From Bdellovibrionales bacterium (lineage in GTDB: Bacteria; Bdellovibrionota; Bdellovibrionia; Bdellovibrionales; Bdellovibrionaceae), in NCBI GenBank assembly GCA_016713585.1, contig JADJOV010000023.1, positions 62,001-126,000 on the forward strand: DNA of 64,000 nucleotides, written 5' to 3'. A model generated the notes under the pieces. The model saw only the letters and a program-made list of their open reading frames with translations, was not told where the DNA came from and did not search any database. Numbering within the stretch: the first letter of the stretch is position 1; each line of letters opens with the position of its first letter. Both the position numbers and the translations under genes were made by a program. Positions 1 through 8,107 of the stretch are shown piece after piece.

Positions 1-552
1 AATCAGCGCCTCGCACCCGATCACCGTGTCAGACTGAATATTCAAAATCGGCTGGTAATACATCACAAACTCGCCCTTATGAAGAGCATCCTGAAGTCGA
101 TTCTCAAATTTTATATTTTCAAAAACATCGCCAAATTTCGCCGAAGAATCAACATACAAATTGGCGACGCCACTCTTCTTGCCATTGACAACATCCCACT
201 GATTTGAAATCGCCAAGTTGTTTCGACGGAGCCGGGTCATCAGAACTTTGAGTAGCAACTGCACGAGACCATCAGAGCCCTGAAATCTCTGAAGCATTTG
301 CTCTCGTGTGATAACCGTTAACACGCAATCCTCTATACAACGGACAGAAGCCGAGCGCGAAAGATTGTCAATCAAGGACATCTCACCAAAAATTTCACCT
401 GCTCCCAAAATTGAAATTGGAATTTCCTCTTGATCCTTCGTGAGGTAAACAAGGACTCTTCCACTATCAATCACATAAGCACAATCCCCAGCATCGCCTT
501 CGCGAAAAATGATTGATCCATCGGCTACAGATTGTTGATGTTTAGTGCTCAT
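1..552 (-). CDS. Cyclic-nucleotide-binding / EAL domain protein (C-terminus beyond window)
   Basis: The frame stays open for 184 codons from an ATG at 552 to the window edge, so the protein is truncated at its C-terminus. Residues about 10-120 form a cyclic-nucleotide-binding domain: FREGDAGDCAYVIDSG, then ILGAGEIFGEMSLIDN and RSASVRC, the usual phosphate-binding-cassette layout. The last visible residues (MYYQPILNIQSDTVIGCEAL) match the start of an EAL domain (c-di-GMP phosphodiesterase), including the E of the signature. Inference: cyclic nucleotide or another ligand controls c-di-GMP turnover. Whether the EAL domain is catalytic cannot be seen. The 288 bp between this start and the next gene holds no convincing gene and should contain its promoter. 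Confidence 0.85.
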   Translation of the reverse strand, partial: MSTKHQQSVADGSIIFREGDAGDCAYVIDSGRVLVYLTKDQEEIPISILGAGEIFGEMSLIDNLSRSASVRCIEDCVLTVITREQMLQRFQGSDGLVQLLLKVLMTRLRRNNLAISNQWDVVNGKKSGVANLYVDSSAKFGDVFENIKFENRLQDALHKGEFVMYYQPILNIQSDTVIGCEALI

Positions 553-840
553 TCACAATTCTCATCGTCAAGATGTCAGAAGAAGTTAATGAATTTAGGT
601 GTTTCATTCTGAGATTCTTAGGTCTTTCAAAAAATAATCTGTCGCTATTGTGGACACCAACCCCCTCACCTCGACAAAAGGAGGCCAAATGAGGAACTCT
701 CGCTAGATCAATATCTAGCCTACCCTCGGGCAACCTGGTGACATTTTTAGCGATTCACATATAGAAGTTACTGCCCAAAGGCAATTATCCACGGATGGAG
801 AAATTTTTGGTAAATTATTATTTACTGCCTTTCACGTCGC

Positions 841-1581
841 GTGTATCATCCTCTAAAAATGAATTCAGAAAATCCTCCACAAACAGCACTTCATGCGCAA
901 AAAGTTCTCAGAGCCCATGGCAATGCGAAAAAAATAAAAATCCTCCAACGGTTTTTTAAAACTCAAAAGGGGGAATATGGTGAGGGCGATCAATTCTTAG
1001 GAGTCATGGTGCCAGAGACCCGTCGGGTTGCTCTGACCTTTAAAAATCTGCCCCTGCCAGAAGTCAAAAAACTCCTCTACTCGGTGGCTCATGAAGATCG
1101 TTTGTTAGCCTTAGTTGTGTTAGTAAACCAATACAAGATTGGGACCCAACGCGAGCAAAACGAAATATTTAATTTTTATCTCCGCCATAAAAGGCAAGTG
1201 AATAACTGGGATCTCGTTGACGTTAGCTCCCATCATATTGTAGGTGCTCACCTGATCGACAAGCCACGAGAGCCTTTGTACAAATTGGCACACTCCAAAA
1301 GTCTTTGGGACTCGCGCATTGCTATTGTGAGTACATACTTTTTTATTCGCCAAAATGACTTCAAAGACACATTAAATATTTCAAAGATTCTTTTACGTCA
1401 CCCAGAGGATCTTATTCACAAGGCCGTCGGGTGGATGCTTCGCGAGGTTGGAAAGCGGGATACGGCTATCCTCTGTCAGTACCTGAACAAGCACGGCCCG
1501 CAGATGCCACGGACAATGCTTCGTTATGCCATTGAAAGGCTTTCACAAGAAAAGCGCTTGTATTATTTAAAGCGTAAATAG
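841..1581 (+). CDS. DNA alkylation repair protein, AlkD-type HEAT-repeat glycosylase
   Basis: The 246-residue product matches the AlkD family, which excises positively charged alkylated bases such as 3-methyladenine and 7-methylguanine without base flipping. Family motifs are GEYGEGDQFLGVMVPETRR (residues 44-62) and NNWDLVD (121-127). Trp123, Asp127, Arg159 and Trp198 keep the spacing of the catalytic and DNA-contact residues W109, D113, R148 and W187 of the B. cereus enzyme. The listed start is a GTG; an ATG six codons later (859) is equally possible because neither has a clear Shine-Dalgarno site. It stands alone, with divergent and unrelated neighbours. Function is confident from the motifs; the start is not. 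Confidence 0.88.
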   Translation: MYHPLKMNSENPPQTALHAQKVLRAHGNAKKIKILQRFFKTQKGEYGEGDQFLGVMVPETRRVALTFKNLPLPEVKKLLYSVAHEDRLLALVVLVNQYKIGTQREQNEIFNFYLRHKRQVNNWDLVDVSSHHIVGAHLIDKPREPLYKLAHSKSLWDSRIAIVSTYFFIRQNDFKDTLNISKILLRHPEDLIHKAVGWMLREVGKRDTAILCQYLNKHGPQMPRTMLRYAIERLSQEKRLYYLKRK

Positions 1582-1699
1582 CCTATCCCTAGACCATCGC
1601 CTCGTTTTTCTAGACCAAAATCCTAAGCTTTAGGCCTTTAGTCTTTAAACTAAGACCCGATATTAGTCCTGTTGCTGGACGTTTCATTTGGAGGTTTAG

Positions 1700-2710
1700 A
1701 TGTCTCACCTTTCAAAAATCTTGTTTATCAATGTTGGGTTCTGTCTTTTGACGGGGCTTGGCTGCGCCAAAAATAATTTCGCTGAGCCCCCACAGGGGCC
1801 AGTGAAGGTGGAACCTCCACCGCCTCCTCCACCCCCCGAAGAGAAACCAATTTGCGAACTTCCTGAGGTTGACTATCAATTAGACTCTGGAGTGACTGAG
1901 TTCGAGGTCTTCAGCAGTAACGATGTCAGATTCGGATTCAACCTACTCACAGGTTTGCTGCTCCACTTCGACCTCAATTTTAGCGTTAAGAAAGCCTTAC
2001 TGGTCGTCCAAACAGATCTTCGGGAATATCTGAAACCAACAGAAGGTTTTGCCCCTGGCGAAGGTCAAAGTCAACATACTGAGAAGGATCGTAGATTTGG
2101 CTTTAATATTCAAAAGGTCTCGGCTGAAATTGGCAATTACTATAAAACTCCCTTTAACGACTTGATGAAACTAGCGCTGTCTAAAGCCATTCAAGAAACA
2201 TTGAAACAAGCAAAGATGGTAGATCCCCTTTGGTCTACGGTGATTATCAGGGAAGCCCTGACTGAGCAGTATCTAATCCCAGCAGGTGCGAATGCAGGAA
2301 TTCAAGTGGGCGATGAGTTTGACGTCTACAACGTGAAGCACTTCTGGCGCGAAAGCCCGTGTACAAGTGAATACCAAATGCGACAACATACAACTGAGTC
2401 CCCAATTGCGACGCTCATCATTGAAGATAATTTTAGACTTGCACCCAATTCGGCGATCCTGTCGATCAAAGATAGGCACTTACCCGATGAGATTGAGGCC
2501 GGAGCATACCTTTACATAAAAAAACTCTCTGGCGACAGACTCACCTCACTTAAGAAATCCGTAACCTTGCGGAATATAAAACCCTTTATGATTTCGTACC
2601 TGACGAAGGAAAACAAAGAGGTCAAAGTCAATCTGACTCAAACTCTCGAAAACGCTCTTGCTCTCGTTCTGCCGAAAAACGGACTCTATATCAAAAAGAT
2701 CAAAGATTAG
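1700..2710 (+). CDS. Predicted lipoprotein with proline-rich linker, unknown function
   Basis: A 336-residue product with a lipoprotein signal: hydrophobic stretch ILFINVGFCLLTGLGC with Cys22 as the likely lipidated residue. A proline run (VEPPPPPPPPEE) follows, typical of a flexible tether. The mature part has no family I can name. The stretch IPAGANAGIQVGDEFDVY resembles the 'repeat of G..GD.f.vY' segments in FlgT/CsgG-like outer-membrane-associated proteins, and a second related block follows near residue 235. This is weak evidence. The ATG is well supported by GGAGG at 1690-1694. Downstream lies a hairpin suited to termination. It probably sits in the periplasm or on the outer membrane. 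Confidence 0.8.
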   Translation: MSHLSKILFINVGFCLLTGLGCAKNNFAEPPQGPVKVEPPPPPPPPEEKPICELPEVDYQLDSGVTEFEVFSSNDVRFGFNLLTGLLLHFDLNFSVKKALLVVQTDLREYLKPTEGFAPGEGQSQHTEKDRRFGFNIQKVSAEIGNYYKTPFNDLMKLALSKAIQETLKQAKMVDPLWSTVIIREALTEQYLIPAGANAGIQVGDEFDVYNVKHFWRESPCTSEYQMRQHTTESPIATLIIEDNFRLAPNSAILSIKDRHLPDEIEAGAYLYIKKLSGDRLTSLKKSVTLRNIKPFMISYLTKENKEVKVNLTQTLENALALVLPKNGLYIKKIKD

Positions 2711-2762
2711 ACAATGATAGAAATTTGATGAAGATGGTTGCCCCTGATAATTGTCATAAAAA

Positions 2763-2806
2763 GCCCCCTTTTTGACACAATACTTGTACAATAAAGGGGG
2801 CCATTT
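2763..2806 (+). terminator. Probable rho-independent terminator of the lipoprotein gene
   Basis: GCCCCCTTT at 2763-2771 pairs with AAAGGGGGC at 2793-2801 across a loop of about 21 nt, followed by a T run. The loop is long, but the stem is GC-rich and correctly placed about 55 bp after the stop codon. Confidence 0.5.
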
Positions 2807-2815
2807 TTGTACTGA

Positions 2816-2998
2816 CAACAAGAAGGATATATCGTCGACGCTTTTTCTCCGCTTCCTTTAGCCCAAAGACTCACGGACTTAGCCTTAGACTCTGACCTCC
2901 GATTCAACATGGGCAGGTCAGCTCAAGCGAAGGCCACATCATTTCGGCTAGATTCAGTCATTGATCGTCTTCAAAAGATCTACAGTGACAATCTCTAA
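2816..2998 (+). pseudogene. Remnant: C-terminal end of a group 1 (GT4-like) glycosyltransferase
   Basis: This open stretch of 60 codons ends in TAA and begins just after a TGA, with no start codon or ribosome site. Its translation (GYIVDAFSPLPLAQRLTDLA, later LRFNMGRSAQAKA, then VIDRLQKIYSDNL) reads like the last 60 residues of a GT4-type glycosyltransferase: 'G.lv...d...LA..i..L..d..lR..MG..ar' and a terminal helix. No upstream part of such a gene is visible; instead the lipoprotein terminator precedes it. The remnant overlaps the stop codon of the convergent regulator gene by 4 bp. I interpret it as the leftover of a gene truncated by rearrangement. An expressed mini-protein is unlikely. 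Confidence 0.55.
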
Positions 2999-3876
2999 AT
3001 ATTAAACAAATCTATACATAGAGCAGCGCAGTCTTCTTCCTGAGATTTTCTAATAGCTGTCGTTGCTTCCGAGAGGGCTTGAACCAAAATAGCCTTGATC
3101 TTCGGATAGTCATGTTTGGAGAGCGAAAAAACAGAAGAATAGTGAAAGTCATTTTCAGCCACCTCGCCTAAGGTCGCTATGGTCCGCAATCGCCAATTTA
3201 TATGGTGCTTTGAAACCAGAAGCGAAGATCTGTCCAAATGGAGTAGCGGCCTTTCAATTAAGACTCGTTGGCCCTCCTTTCGACAAAGGCCTGAATCGAT
3301 TAAAAATTTCAAAACCTCGCTAACTCTTGAAACAGAAATCATGAGCTTCTTAGCAATGGCCTCCGCTGTCTGATACTGGGGAATCGAAGTTAGGACATGT
3401 ACAGCCGCAAAATCCCAGCTGCTGTAATATATGTTCTCCTCGACTGTGGGCGTGCCTTCGTGGGTTTTTAGACCCCCCTTGAATGGTAAATTGTTCTTTT
3501 GCCGCTCATTTAGCAGCTTCTTATAGAACTCCCTCAGCGACATGGTTCCAGCTCGAGTGTACTGAACAAGAAGCAACAAAAACTCTGTTTCTCGGTGATC
3601 AAGGCCCAAAAACCGAGAAGCCGCCTCTGCCTGTTCTTGACTAAAGTGACCAGCTCCCGAAAGCACATTTGTGATATGGGAAACTTGACATCCAATCGCT
3701 TCAGCAAGCTTCTTCCTTGTCCCTCGACTTCCTGCTGGATTGTTTTCAATCACTGCAAGTAGGTATTCCTTATAATTCCTCCAGGAGAAAATATCTGAAA
3801 CCTTGAATTCATAGTCTTTCGCGGCATCAGAATCGTCCTGATTTCTTTCCTTTTTCTCTTTCAATGCCTTTGTCAT
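2995..3876 (-). CDS. TIGR02147-family (DUF4423) helix-turn-helix regulator
   Basis: The 293-residue product matches the TIGR02147 family, a paralogous group abundant in Bdellovibrio and Fibrobacter. The N-terminal third (about 35-95) holds an HTH-like segment (RKKLAEAIGCQVSHITNVL). The C-terminal part has the family pattern YYSSWDFAAVHVLTSIP, a second winged-helix-like segment (AEAIAKKLMISVSRVSEVLK) and HHINWRLRTIATL. It is transcribed away from the secreted metalloprotease-like gene at 4044, with a 167-bp AT-rich intergenic region between them. Inference: it regulates that pair and possibly itself. The ligand is unknown. Confidence 0.85.
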   Translation of the reverse strand: MTKALKEKKERNQDDSDAAKDYEFKVSDIFSWRNYKEYLLAVIENNPAGSRGTRKKLAEAIGCQVSHITNVLSGAGHFSQEQAEAASRFLGLDHRETEFLLLLVQYTRAGTMSLREFYKKLLNERQKNNLPFKGGLKTHEGTPTVEENIYYSSWDFAAVHVLTSIPQYQTAEAIAKKLMISVSRVSEVLKFLIDSGLCRKEGQRVLIERPLLHLDRSSLLVSKHHINWRLRTIATLGEVAENDFHYSSVFSLSKHDYPKIKAILVQALSEATTAIRKSQEEDCAALCIDLFNI

Positions 3877-4043
3877 AGAGTTAACCCCGCACTTTATTAA
3901 TTCATTATTACTGAAGTATAAGATTCATATTTCATAAAATATCAAGTGCTTTTTTCAACTGAGGGGGCTACATATGGTCACAGAATGAAGGCGCCGGACC
4001 TTCACGGGGAATCTCTTAATACTGAATATTTGTGGGAGAATTT

Positions 4044-5123
4044 ATGTTTACCAAGAAGGCTGTTTTACTTTTTATGTCCATTTCAACTTGGGTGGCGATC
4101 GCCCACGCCGGGGCCGTGAGTGGCGGCGGAGAGGGCTCTCTTCAAGGTAGTCCTGTTGAACCAAGAGTTCTACGAGAAGCGATTTTTGATTCAAGGATTC
4201 TCATTGAAGCATTTTTGAATCATATGTCGACAAAGATAACACTTGAAGACACCGGGGCGACAGATTATCCCCACAAGGCTTTTCGGCAATTTTTTGTGAA
4301 GGGTGCCCTATTACCAGAGATGCTGAGTTCGATTCGATTGGTCATCGATGAACAAAACCCTTGTTTGGATTTTAACGGTCAATTGGTGGATGCAAGTATC
4401 AAGACGGATATCCCCAATGGAATCTGTGTGAGTCTCCCGAGACTCCATGAGAAGCTAAGGACAAGCAATTTTGAGGTGGAAATTGGAGCTTTGATTTTAC
4501 ACGAAATATCTCATCTGCTAGGCAGTCACGAAGAAGAAGCGGTTGGGATTCAAATGACAATGCTCGAAACAGTGCGAGGCCAAGACTCCGCTATGATCAG
4601 AAGTTGGGTTGCTCAGGCCGTTCAAACACTTAGGTCGCTGGATGCACACTCTGCATTAGTGACCGATGGTTTGAGATCAAATCACACAATCAATTGTTAT
4701 TCGCTGAGAAGCTTTTCAGTTTCTCACATTCAAACGATCAACCAGTTAACGAAGTCTAGTTTGAGTTTGTTAAATGAAATCAGTATTGAGTTATTGATTC
4801 AAGCTGCTTTCCGAGTTCAGGCTGCGACGGATTATCTTTGTTCCTTGAATTTAGACCCAGGGAATATCTCTATGGCCCTCCCTGCTGCCCAACGATATAA
4901 AGATGGATTCGGCGGACAAACCGAGGTTTCAGTCGATTCCTATGAGCGTCTTTCAACCCACAACTTAAGCACCTTCGATCGCTTTCCTTTGCGCAAATTG
5001 AGAATCAAACAACTAACCTCTGTTGAAATGGCCGCTAGAGATATAGATCAAACCAGTCGACCATTGAGCTTTGTGGGCATCCAACTGGAAGACCAATTCA
5101 AGCTTAGATTTCGAAGTCTATAA
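4044..5123 (+). CDS. Secreted HEXXH-motif protein, possible zinc metallopeptidase
   Basis: I chose the ATG at 4044 rather than the GTG at 4032 because GGGAGA at 4034-4039 is then a correctly spaced ribosome site and the product begins with a signal peptide, MFTKKAVLLFMSISTWVAIAHA followed by GAVSGGG. The mature protein (about 338 residues) carries HEISH (153-157 of the precursor) followed by LLGSHEEE, a zinc-binding layout with acidic residues just downstream. The rest matches no family I know. It is followed 46 bp later by a second small secreted protein and lies divergent to a TIGR02147 regulator. Peptidase activity is inferred from the motif only. Confidence 0.72.
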   Translation: MFTKKAVLLFMSISTWVAIAHAGAVSGGGEGSLQGSPVEPRVLREAIFDSRILIEAFLNHMSTKITLEDTGATDYPHKAFRQFFVKGALLPEMLSSIRLVIDEQNPCLDFNGQLVDASIKTDIPNGICVSLPRLHEKLRTSNFEVEIGALILHEISHLLGSHEEEAVGIQMTMLETVRGQDSAMIRSWVAQAVQTLRSLDAHSALVTDGLRSNHTINCYSLRSFSVSHIQTINQLTKSSLSLLNEISIELLIQAAFRVQAATDYLCSLNLDPGNISMALPAAQRYKDGFGGQTEVSVDSYERLSTHNLSTFDRFPLRKLRIKQLTSVEMAARDIDQTSRPLSFVGIQLEDQFKLRFRSL

Positions 5124-5169
5124 ATAATACTGATTTACATTAAACAAACTTAACGATAGGGAGATGCGA

Positions 5170-5505
5170 ATGAAAAAGATAATACTTGGAACCTTTTTAT
5201 TTTGGGCCGGAGCGATTCAAGCAGGACCAGCAGTTCCACTCGAGCAGTCGGCCATAGATGTTGCCAATCTGATGCTTCAGCCGGCAGTACGGATTTGTTT
5301 AGACAATGTTGCAGCCCAAAAAAGAGGAAGGATCATTGTCAATTCGATCACAAAAACTGATTTCGGCGATTTGTACCTCTATTCCATCAAAGGTGTAGTT
5401 CAATGGAGTAACGACACGGCTTCAACCTCTTTTGCGGTTTCGGCTTCGAACTCATTCCTTGCCGGTGATGAGACTATTCAGTGTTGGCAACAACGCGTCG
5501 ATTGA
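5170..5505 (+). CDS. Small secreted protein, unknown function
   Basis: An 111-residue product beginning MKKIILGTFLFWAGAIQA, a clean signal peptide. The start at 5170 is preferred over the ATG at 5164 because the earlier ATG overlaps the ribosome site AGGGAG (5158-5163), which is well spaced for 5170. The mature part has two cysteines (VRICLDN and IQCWQQ) that could form a disulfide. I do not recognise the family. It follows the HEXXH protein at 46 bp and is probably co-transcribed. Confidence 0.7.
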   Translation: MKKIILGTFLFWAGAIQAGPAVPLEQSAIDVANLMLQPAVRICLDNVAAQKRGRIIVNSITKTDFGDLYLYSIKGVVQWSNDTASTSFAVSASNSFLAGDETIQCWQQRVD

Positions 5506-5534
5506 TGCCATATTCGACAGTCTTTCTGATTCTT

Positions 5535-5564
5535 TCCTAGTCCGACACGTTTGTCTGACTAGGA
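5535..5564. terminator. Hairpin between convergent genes
   Basis: TCCTAGTCCGACA (5535-5547) and TGTCTGACTAGGA (5552-5564) form a 13-bp stem with one mismatch and loop CGTT. It lies between the 5505 stop and the convergent GST-like gene, whose stop codon is inside the stem. There is no strong T tract on either side, so rho-independent action is uncertain. Confidence 0.4.
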
Positions 5565-6296
5565 CTTGGAATGACTCTTGACATGACCCTTGACATGACT
5601 CTCGTTAAAAAGAGCAAGCACTCGATGCATATGATCCACCAAATTTTGATGCCCTTTTACAATATCTATCAAGGGCATATCAACGTCACCCTCGAGAATA
5701 TTACCAATGACAGAAAAAATAACAAGATCGAGGGTCGATACCTCGGAGCCAAAAACAAATTGTTTGGTTCCCAATAAGTTTGCCACTGCAGAAATATCCG
5801 CCTGAGCGAATTCGCAAAGCTCACTCACTGAGTGCCGGCTCACACCCAAAGAATTCAGTCGTTTAATCACCTGGCGCCTCATATGTCCACTGATCAGAGG
5901 GCGAATTAGCGCGGGGACTTTCCCAAAAACCCTGGGTCCAAACTGGGCCCAGCCAGCCTCTTCCACCCACCGAAAATGAACCAAAATTGGCACAAGATGA
6001 GTCTCGAGCATGCCTCGGTACGCGACTGCATGGGCTCGCTGCTCGGCATTTAAATGAAAATCCATTGGGCGAGGACTGCGTTTCTCTAAAATTTCTATGA
6101 TAACTTGAGAGTCACTTATGAGTTGTCCATCAATTTCAGCAAATGGCATCGTTTTCTTGGGACTTTTGGACAAACTCGTTGTGGAAATCACCCGGTGTTC
6201 CAACCCTGATATTCTTAAATAGGCCTCGAGTTTCATACAAAAAGGGCCTAGGTTAGGTATCTTTCGCCCAGGTGGCCATTGATAGAGATGTATCAT
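5559..6296 (-). CDS. Glutathione S-transferase-like protein (Fax/metaxin type)
   Basis: A 245-residue product. The N-terminal thioredoxin-like part (MIHLYQWPPGRKIPNLGPFC, then KLEAYLRISG, and MPFAEIDGQLISDSQVIIEIL) follows the pattern of 'failed axon connections'/metaxin-like GSTs. An all-helical C-terminal GST domain follows from about residue 90, with a late LDLVIFSVIGNILEG helix. The C-terminus is a short repetitive basic tail (VKGHVKSHSKS) encoded by a 12-bp tandem repeat. The start overlaps the stop of the upstream ilvA gene by 4 bp, so the two are probably translationally coupled. Substrate is unknown. Confidence 0.75.
   Translation of the reverse strand: MIHLYQWPPGRKIPNLGPFCMKLEAYLRISGLEHRVISTTSLSKSPKKTMPFAEIDGQLISDSQVIIEILEKRSPRPMDFHLNAEQRAHAVAYRGMLETHLVPILVHFRWVEEAGWAQFGPRVFGKVPALIRPLISGHMRRQVIKRLNSLGVSRHSVSELCEFAQADISAVANLLGTKQFVFGSEVSTLDLVIFSVIGNILEGDVDMPLIDIVKGHQNLVDHMHRVLALFNESHVKGHVKSHSKS
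5571..5606. repeat. 12-bp tandem repeat, about three copies, at the 3' end of the GST-like gene
   Basis: ATGACTCTTGAC, ATGACCCTTGAC and ATGACTCTCGTT lie end to end. In frame they encode the H/K/S/V-rich tail of the GST-like protein. Copy-number change would lengthen or shorten the tail by four residues. Confidence 0.75.
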
Positions 6297-7513
6297 TCAA
6301 TCACTCTTCCGCCGGCGGCCTGCAGGGCCACCTTGATCGTATTGATATGCTCGGCGCTAGATGTTTCTAAGACAAAATCCACTCTTGTTTCACGAAGAAA
6401 AAGACCTTGATTGACCCGGTCGTGATGAACCTCAAGAACATTTGCGTTTTGCTCGGCAATGGCTTGAGTTAAACGATTTAGATTTCCAGGCAAAACGTCG
6501 GTTACAACCGAGAGTTGCACCAACCGACCTCGTTTGATTTGCCCTCGCTCAATAACTTTTGAAACAATGTTGAGATCGATGTTGCCGCCACTCAAAATAA
6601 CGCCAACCTTGTCTCCAAGTTTAATTTTATTATTCATGACTGCTGCCCAGCCTGCCGCCCCAGAGCCCTCGGTGACCGTTTTTATGCGCTCAAGCAAAAA
6701 GGTCAGCGCTTCGGCGATCTCATCATCAGTCACAGTGACAATCTCATCCACATATTTCGAAATAAAATTCTCATACATCGCCTGGCTGGGATTTTTAATG
6801 GCGATCCCGTCTGCAATTGTTGAAATTCGCTTACCCATTGGAACAGACGAAGCTTGGATCTTTTGATGGGAAAAAAGTTGGGCCATCCCAGGAGCTTGAG
6901 TTGATTGAACACCAACAATTCGGCATTTGGGATTCAAATGCTTCATCGCAATCGCAGTTCCACTAATAAGGCCACCACCTCCGATTGGCACAATCAGAGT
7001 CTGGAGATCCGGAACTTCCTCAAAAATTTCTATACCAATGGTTCCTTGCCCCGCAATCACAAGAGGATCTTCATAGGGGTGAACAAAAATAAAACTCTGC
7101 TCGTGAGCTAATTTTTTTGCATGCTCATAGGCTTGATCATAAAACTCACCTTTAAGCACAACCTGAGCCCCGTAGCCGCGAGTTGCATTGACTTTGTTCA
7201 AAGCCGCCGACTCGGGCATTACGATGGTCGCCTTCACCTTGGCCAGGGTGGCGCTGAGTGCAACCCCCTGAGCATGGTTTCCAGCAGAACTTGCAACCAC
7301 GCCTTGTTTTCTTTCCGCATCAGTCAAATTCAAGATCTTGTTAGCGGCTCCACGGATTTTAAAGCTCCCGGTGCGCTGAGTATTTTCGAATTTAAAATAA
7401 ATCTCAGACCCAACCGTCTGAGAAGCGCTGATAGAATGCCCAGTCTCGGTACGTCGGACAATTTCTTTCAGCTTTGCACGGGCCTTTTCAATGTCAGAAA
7501 AAGTAACCTTCAT
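6293..7513 (-). CDS. ilvA: Threonine ammonia-lyase (biosynthetic threonine dehydratase) with one ACT domain
   Basis: The 406-residue enzyme converts threonine to 2-oxobutanoate, the first step to isoleucine. The PLP-dependent fold is clear: SFKIRGAANKI carries the Schiff-base lysine (Lys52), SSAGNHAQGVA contacts the cofactor and substrate, and IGGGGLISG binds the PLP phosphate. Residues from about 330 form a single ACT regulatory domain (VQLSVVTDVLPGNLNRLTQA), matching the short form rather than the two-ACT E. coli type. The next gene overlaps by 4 bp. Isoleucine feedback is likely from the ACT domain but not shown here. Confidence 0.93.
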   Translation of the reverse strand: MKVTFSDIEKARAKLKEIVRRTETGHSISASQTVGSEIYFKFENTQRTGSFKIRGAANKILNLTDAERKQGVVASSAGNHAQGVALSATLAKVKATIVMPESAALNKVNATRGYGAQVVLKGEFYDQAYEHAKKLAHEQSFIFVHPYEDPLVIAGQGTIGIEIFEEVPDLQTLIVPIGGGGLISGTAIAMKHLNPKCRIVGVQSTQAPGMAQLFSHQKIQASSVPMGKRISTIADGIAIKNPSQAMYENFISKYVDEIVTVTDDEIAEALTFLLERIKTVTEGSGAAGWAAVMNNKIKLGDKVGVILSGGNIDLNIVSKVIERGQIKRGRLVQLSVVTDVLPGNLNRLTQAIAEQNANVLEVHHDRVNQGLFLRETRVDFVLETSSAEHINTIKVALQAAGGRVIE

Positions 7514-7523
7514 TTAGTAACCT

Positions 7524-7778
7524 TCATTTGCCCACTGCCTCATCCCAATAGGCCGTCAAACCCCAAATCGGCGGATACTCCCGAAATGGCAAAGCTGACG
7601 ACTTATATTCAGACTGGTACTGTGCCTCAGACTTTAAACCCATTTCTCTACTTTCATCGAAATAGTAAAATGGTGCAAGGACCTTTCCACATCCGCAACA
7701 GTGATCAACCAATCCGTTCTGAACCGCTGTGGTCTCACCACAGAAGTGACAGCGTCGAAAATGAATTTTGGTAGCCAA
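7524..7778 (-). CDS. Small zinc-ribbon protein
   Basis: A product of about 84 residues with CHFCG near the N-terminus and CCGCGK about 20 residues later, a treble-clef or zinc-ribbon layout. The remainder (APFYYFDESREMG, EYPPIWGLTAYWDE) is conserved-looking but unnamed. I prefer the TTG at 7778 (giving MATKIHFRRCHFCG) over the GTG at 7805, because a purine-rich GGGAGAAAGAGAG precedes it. It lies 10 bp upstream of ilvA and is probably in the same transcript. Confidence 0.6.
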   Translation of the reverse strand: MATKIHFRRCHFCGETTAVQNGLVDHCCGCGKVLAPFYYFDESREMGLKSEAQYQSEYKSSALPFREYPPIWGLTAYWDEAVGK

Positions 7779-7810
7779 GGGACTCTCTCTTTCTCCCACA
7801 CCCACATACG

Positions 7811-8107
7811 TTAGCTGATCATGAACGGAGATCCAAGGGCCCCACCTTGGTCTGATAAAAGCGACTTCATGACCTTGTTGACTATGGTATCTTGGTTCAG
7901 TTCAAAGAGATAGTGTTTCATGACTTGTCGCAGAATCGAGTTGAACTTATTAATGATTTTGCTGACCAGACTGGGAGCTTCAGCGGCGGGAGTCATTGGC
8001 TTTGCCATGGTCAGCCTTATTGTGGGTTCGGTGATTAACAGGTTTTCGGGTCGATTGGGATCTAGGAAAACATCTAAGGTTTGAGAAGACTGCTCGCAGG
8101 AAATCAT
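7811..8107 (-). CDS. Hypothetical protein, 98 aa, coupled to the lipase-like gene
   Basis: No family recognised and no signal peptide. The C-terminal half (SKIINKFNSILRQVMKHYLF) is predicted to be helical. Its ATG overlaps the stop codon of the upstream hydrolase gene (ATGA, 8104-8107), which argues for a real, translationally coupled gene. Inference: partner or accessory of that hydrolase, comparable in position to a lipase foldase, but without sequence support. Confidence 0.5.
   Translation of the reverse strand: MISCEQSSQTLDVFLDPNRPENLLITEPTIRLTMAKPMTPAAEAPSLVSKIINKFNSILRQVMKHYLFELNQDTIVNKVMKSLLSDQGGALGSPFMIS

Noticed and set aside
542..733. 63-codon minus-strand ORF upstream of the EAL protein
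   Set aside because: Overlaps the start of the cyclic-nucleotide-binding gene in another frame and has no ribosome site.
7121..7774. 217-codon plus-strand ORF across ilvA
   Set aside because: It is antisense to the clearly conserved ilvA and zinc-ribbon genes, with no ribosome site or motif.
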